NCBI GenBank assembly: GCA_025454835.1
Contig: JALONQ010000012.1
Coordinates: forward strand, 1-64,000
Direction: 5' to 3'
DNA from: Bacteroidota bacterium
GTDB lineage: Bacteria > Bacteroidota > Ignavibacteria > UBA10030
Length of the DNA stretch: 64,000 bases
Made by a program: the position numbers and the translations under genes. A model generated the notes under the pieces. It did no database searches. It was not told where the DNA came from and worked only from the letters and a program-made list of their open reading frames with translations. This document shows positions 60,847 through 64,000 of the stretch, piece after piece (the first letter of the stretch is position 1; the number at the start of each line of letters is the position of its first letter).

Positions 60847-62552
60847 AACGATCCCCGTTCCACTTTGGCCTTCAGTGTCTGGTTCGTCGGGGTCTGTTCA
60901 AGAGCCTTCTTCCACTGCAGGATCGCTTCCTCCTTCTTCCCAAGGCGATAATAGACGTCGCCAAGGTGCTCGAGCACGACGGCGCTCGCTTCGCCGCTGG
61001 CAACGGCCTTTTCGATATAGTCCCGCGCTTCCTCGTACTCGCCAAGCATGTACAGGATCCATCCATAGGTGTCGAGGTACGACGGATTGTTTGGCTCCGC
61101 CAGCAGGGATATTTCGGACATCCGCTTGGCCCGCTCGAGTTGCAGGCCCCGCTCTGACAGACTGTACGCGTAGTTATTCAGGATGAGCGCATTGGCCGAA
61201 TCGACCCTCAACGCCTCTTCATAGAGACGGTCGGATTCGGAGTGCCGCTTGAGGTTGTCGAGCGTCAGTGCGAGCGTGCTGAGGATGTTCAGGTCCTTCG
61301 AGTTCAGCTTATAGGCTCGCGTCAACTCGTCCACCGCCTGGTTCGGCTGCTCGAGGCGCGAATAGATGAGACCCTTCAGCAGATACACGCGGAAGTCGTT
61401 CGGTACCGACTGCCGCGCGCGGTCTGCCGTCTGCATCGCGCGCGTCAGGTCCCCGCGGTCAAGGTAGATGGATCCGACGAACCACCAGGCGTCGGCATTT
61501 TTGGGCTCAAGCCGCGTGACTTCCGAGAAGGAGGTTGCGGCCGCTGAGTCGTTCCGTGCGTTCAGGGCGAGGGCGCCGAGATACCAATGTGGCCTCCAGT
61601 CCGTGGGTTGTGCGGCGCGAAGCTCGTCGAACACCTCGCCGGCGAGCTGTCCCAGTGAGGTGTCGTGCTCTGATCGGCTGAAGTATGTCACGCCGATCCG
61701 CACCTTCACCTCGTGGTGCATCGACGGCATCGCGCGGACCCGCTCCAGCATGCGCACTGCCTTGTCCGGATCGCCTCGGTCGAAATACAGATCTCCCAAG
61801 ACGAGCGCCACCTCAGGATCGTCCGGATGCCGTTCGTGGATCTCTTCGAGGAGCGCCAGCGCCTCGTCAGCCCGTCCGGCCTTGATGTAGGTCTCGGCCA
61901 GTTGGCGCTGCAGCGCTCGGTTACTTGGATCGATGAGCAGCATCGAGCGGTAGTGCTCGGCCGCATGGTCATACTGTCCCAGCGAACCGTAGAGCTCCGC
62001 CGACTGGAGGAGCAACTCCCACGATTCGCCATCGCGGTCCATCAGCATCTCGTAGATCCGAAGCGCGCGGAGCGGTTTCTGCGGCTGCAGAAGACGGGCG
62101 AGCTGGTACCAGACCCGATTGTTCGACGAGTCCAGTTTCGTGATCGCCTCATACTCCGCGATGGCTGCGTCCGATTGAAAGGTTCCGGCGTAGATGCGCG
62201 CGAGTGTCTCGCGGTACGCCGCATTCGATGGTTCGAGACGGACGGCCTCGCGCGCAGACTCGGCTGCACGGGAGTACTTCTGCAGCTCGATGAAAGAGCG
62301 TGCGATCGCGTCGTGGATGGCGGCGTTCGCCGGGTCGTACCTCAATGCCTCTTGATACTCGAGAATGGCCTCGCCGTGTTGCTCTTTTGCCTCGAGGGCG
62401 GAACCTTCGATGAAATGAGAAATGGCGAGGTCGCGGCGAGCGTCGTCCGTCACGGCCGGTTTTGCGGTTGCCGGCTCGGTACCGGCGTTCTTCGACGCGC
62501 TGCATCCGCAAAGCAGGAGCGCGTAGACAGCGATCGTCAGGAGTTGCTTCAT
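60843..62552 (-). CDS. TPR lipoprotein
   Basis: A 569-aa protein with lipobox LLCGC (Cys17) and about 13 tetratricopeptide repeats over residues 40-560 (for example HGEAILEYQEALRYDPANAAIHDAIA, YDHAAEHYRSMLLIDPSNRAL, YEEARDYIEKAVASGEASAVVLEHLGDVYYRLGKKEEAI). Outer-membrane scaffold, first gene of the operon with the DUF4292, EnvC-like and NAGPA genes. Confidence 0.87.
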   Translation of the reverse strand: MKQLLTIAVYALLLCGCSASKNAGTEPATAKPAVTDDARRDLAISHFIEGSALEAKEQHGEAILEYQEALRYDPANAAIHDAIARSFIELQKYSRAAESAREAVRLEPSNAAYRETLARIYAGTFQSDAAIAEYEAITKLDSSNNRVWYQLARLLQPQKPLRALRIYEMLMDRDGESWELLLQSAELYGSLGQYDHAAEHYRSMLLIDPSNRALQRQLAETYIKAGRADEALALLEEIHERHPDDPEVALVLGDLYFDRGDPDKAVRMLERVRAMPSMHHEVKVRIGVTYFSRSEHDTSLGQLAGEVFDELRAAQPTDWRPHWYLGALALNARNDSAAATSFSEVTRLEPKNADAWWFVGSIYLDRGDLTRAMQTADRARQSVPNDFRVYLLKGLIYSRLEQPNQAVDELTRAYKLNSKDLNILSTLALTLDNLKRHSESDRLYEEALRVDSANALILNNYAYSLSERGLQLERAKRMSEISLLAEPNNPSYLDTYGWILYMLGEYEEARDYIEKAVASGEASAVVLEHLGDVYYRLGKKEEAILQWKKALEQTPTNQTLKAKVERGSL

Positions 62553-62634
62553 CTTTCCAATTTGTCAAAAAAGAGAAGGACTTACAAACTGTCGGCGCCG
62601 TTGCGCGGTCAGCGATGAGGCCTTACCTTAAGAC

Positions 62635-63576
62635 ATGCCACACGTTGACCTGCTCGTGACATGGACCTGGCCGCCTGATGAGCCGGCGATGCGCCTCATT
62701 GCATCCACCGCCGCTCGTCATGGCGTGACGTGCCGCCTCGTCGATGCGGCGGCGATCCATGACGTCACAGAAGAAGCGGTGGGCGGCCGGCTGACCTTCC
62801 GGTGGTTGTTGGACCGTGCATCGGACGAGAGCGCGGCATTCGTTCCGCTGGCACGCTGGGTGGACGGTCGGCCGGGGCCTGATCCGCGCGGACCGTATGC
62901 CATCAATCCCCACCGACGGCAACTCCGCGCCACGGACAAGGCGACGATGCATCTCGAGTTGATGTCCGCCGGGGTGCACGTGCCACATTCGATCATCCTC
63001 CCGCCGTTCGCGCTCGAGCCGAACGCTGCACCTAATGCCGAAGCGATCACGCAGATCGGATCGCCGTTTGTTGTCAAGCCGGCAAATACGACAGGAGGAG
63101 GCAACGGCGTACTGACCGGCGTGGCCGATATCGCCACGATCACCTCCGCCCGAGCCACCCATCCGCAGGACAAGTACCTGGTCCAGGAGACAATCCGACC
63201 GGCGTACGTTGGGGACTTCCGCGGTTGGTTCCGGTCATTCTATGTTTGCGGCCGGGTCCATCTGTGTTGGTGGGACGATCGAACGCACGTGTACGATCCC
63301 GTGGAGCCAGAGGATGAGCGATTCTTCGGATTGGGAATTCTGCGTTCGACAACGGCATCCATCGCCGAAGCCTGCGGCCTGCGCTTCTTTTCGACGGAGC
63401 TTGTCCTGACGGCGGAAGAGAAGGTGGTCGCGGTCGACTACGTAAATGAAATGTGCGATTTGCGCCTGCAATCCGTTACGCGGAACGGAGTTCCTGATGC
63501 GGTTGTCGGGGCGATGATGGAGGATCTCGTTGCCTTTGCCGGCACGAGGTCGGCGTGGCAAGGGGTTATCCCTTGA
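62635..63576 (+). CDS. ATP-grasp (RimK-like) family protein
   Basis: A 313-aa protein with an ATP-grasp core: GSPFVVKPANTTGGGNGV (phosphate-binding strand and glycine loop, about 141-158), KYLVQETIRPAYVGDFRGWFRSF, and VVAVDYVNEMCDLR near 265 with Mg ligands. It would join a carboxylate to an amine or thiol; substrate unknown. It is divergent from the TPR operon by 82 bp. No strong Shine-Dalgarno at ATG 62635. Confidence 0.8.
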   Translation: MPHVDLLVTWTWPPDEPAMRLIASTAARHGVTCRLVDAAAIHDVTEEAVGGRLTFRWLLDRASDESAAFVPLARWVDGRPGPDPRGPYAINPHRRQLRATDKATMHLELMSAGVHVPHSIILPPFALEPNAAPNAEAITQIGSPFVVKPANTTGGGNGVLTGVADIATITSARATHPQDKYLVQETIRPAYVGDFRGWFRSFYVCGRVHLCWWDDRTHVYDPVEPEDERFFGLGILRSTTASIAEACGLRFFSTELVLTAEEKVVAVDYVNEMCDLRLQSVTRNGVPDAVVGAMMEDLVAFAGTRSAWQGVIP

Positions 63577-63651
63577 TTTTCAACTAGGGGTTGAATACAT
63601 TAGCCGGAACGCAAGTAATCTCGTCGGACACTGCCTATACACGGAGGCCTT

Positions 63652-64000
63652 ATGAATACCGCATGGGTTCGCAACGGTTGGCAACTTTTCATCGTCGTGG
63701 TGGTAGTGTGTGGGTTGTCGCTGACCGGATGCGGCGGTTCTGAGGAGGCGATCGAAGAAGAAGGACAGACGCTGGGGGAAGAGCCGGCGCAGGAAGCCAG
63801 CGCTGACGATGCGGCGTTGACCTCCTTTGTTGGTGCCGCACCGAAGAAGGCCGAACCCGAGGCTCCGGTTCAAGCGGCGCCCGTCAACGGACAACTGGCC
63901 CAGTACGAGAAGCAGATAGAGGACCTTCGGACCGAGAATACCGGCTTGAAGCAGAAGATCGTCAAGTTGGAGCAGGACAATCGGTCGCTGAACACCATGA
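63652..64000 (+). CDS. Lipoprotein with coiled-coil region, truncated by window end
   Basis: ATG 63652 has GGAGG six bases upstream. The first 116 codons are open and run off the window. Signal with lipobox SLTGC (Cys27), then an acidic segment (EEAIEEEGQ), a Pro/Ala stretch, and a heptad-rich start of a coiled coil (LAQYEKQIEDLRTENTGLKQKIVKLEQD). Family unknown; it may be an envelope-spanning or OmpA-linked protein. Confidence 0.8.
   Translation, partial: MNTAWVRNGWQLFIVVVVVCGLSLTGCGGSEEAIEEEGQTLGEEPAQEASADDAALTSFVGAAPKKAEPEAPVQAAPVNGQLAQYEKQIEDLRTENTGLKQKIVKLEQDNRSLNTM

Overview
The window is about 60-62% GC, gene-dense, and almost certainly chromosomal DNA from a member of the Bacteroidota/Ignavibacteriota side of the FCB superphylum (Ignavibacteria or Kapabacteria-like). 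Evidence: four large secreted proteins end in type IX secretion sorting domains with the PNPFN hallmark, and there are many lipoproteins, a TonB receptor, a Reg_prop-type two-component sensor and a TPR / DUF4292 / EnvC cluster. No rRNA, phage module, plasmid module or canonical IS transposase is seen. One intact tRNA-Pro(TGG) is present.

Layout. 0.3-2.7 kb: pectin/xylan-type polysaccharide degradation (GH43 plus SGNH acetylesterase). 2.8-6.7 kb: PlsC acyltransferase with a half-size EamA transporter, two tandem UbiA prenyltransferases and a DUF1858 protein. 6.9-12 kb: octaheme cytochrome c of the hydroxylamine-oxidoreductase superfamily, NmrA-like protein, TPR protein, half-size TSUP permease, ferredoxin reductase. 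12-20.6 kb: lipoprotein, Tat-exported phosphoesterase, predicted PPi-dependent phosphofructokinase, and an operon of M28 peptidase, T9SS-sorted esterase and a membrane protein. 21.4-23.9 kb: agmatine to putrescine genes aguB and aguA, separated by a GxxExxY-family nuclease gene bracketed by inverted repeats. 24-26.5 kb: a ZIP transporter with an inserted cyclic-nucleotide-binding domain, and a creatininase-family enzyme. 26.6-31.6 kb: nickel-type module (nikR, FmdE-like protein, TonB receptor) and a PPK2/ferredoxin pair. 31.7-38.8 kb: sugar-binding protein, DPP4-type peptidase and an ammonifying nitrite reductase operon (porin, nrfH, nrfA). 39-51.4 kb: M4 metalloprotease, Reg_prop/SpoIIE sensor phosphatase, a LuxR-type response regulator split by a C13 tract, T9SS CHAP-like protein and a GH109/Gfo-Idh oxidoreductase. 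51.4-64 kb: GHL10 hydrolase, deacetylase, tetraheme cytochrome, glutamine synthetase-like enzyme, tRNA-Pro with broken copies, cell-envelope operon, ATP-grasp protein and a truncated lipoprotein.

Physiology inferred: a heterotroph that exports hydrolases through T9SS, makes putrescine from agmatine, uses an isoprenoid quinone, and reduces nitrite to ammonium (NrfHA, perhaps helped by the octaheme protein).

The most unusual content is not a conventional gene cluster but the intergenic DNA. At least seven loci carry imperfect inverted repeats whose arms are built from 9-10 bp periodic units; one pair brackets a GxxExxY nuclease gene. Other palindromes sit inside coding genes (GH43), supply the last codons or stops of genes, or are inserted precisely into the arms of duplicated tRNA-Pro genes. 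A homopolymeric tract in a response regulator looks like a phase-variation switch.
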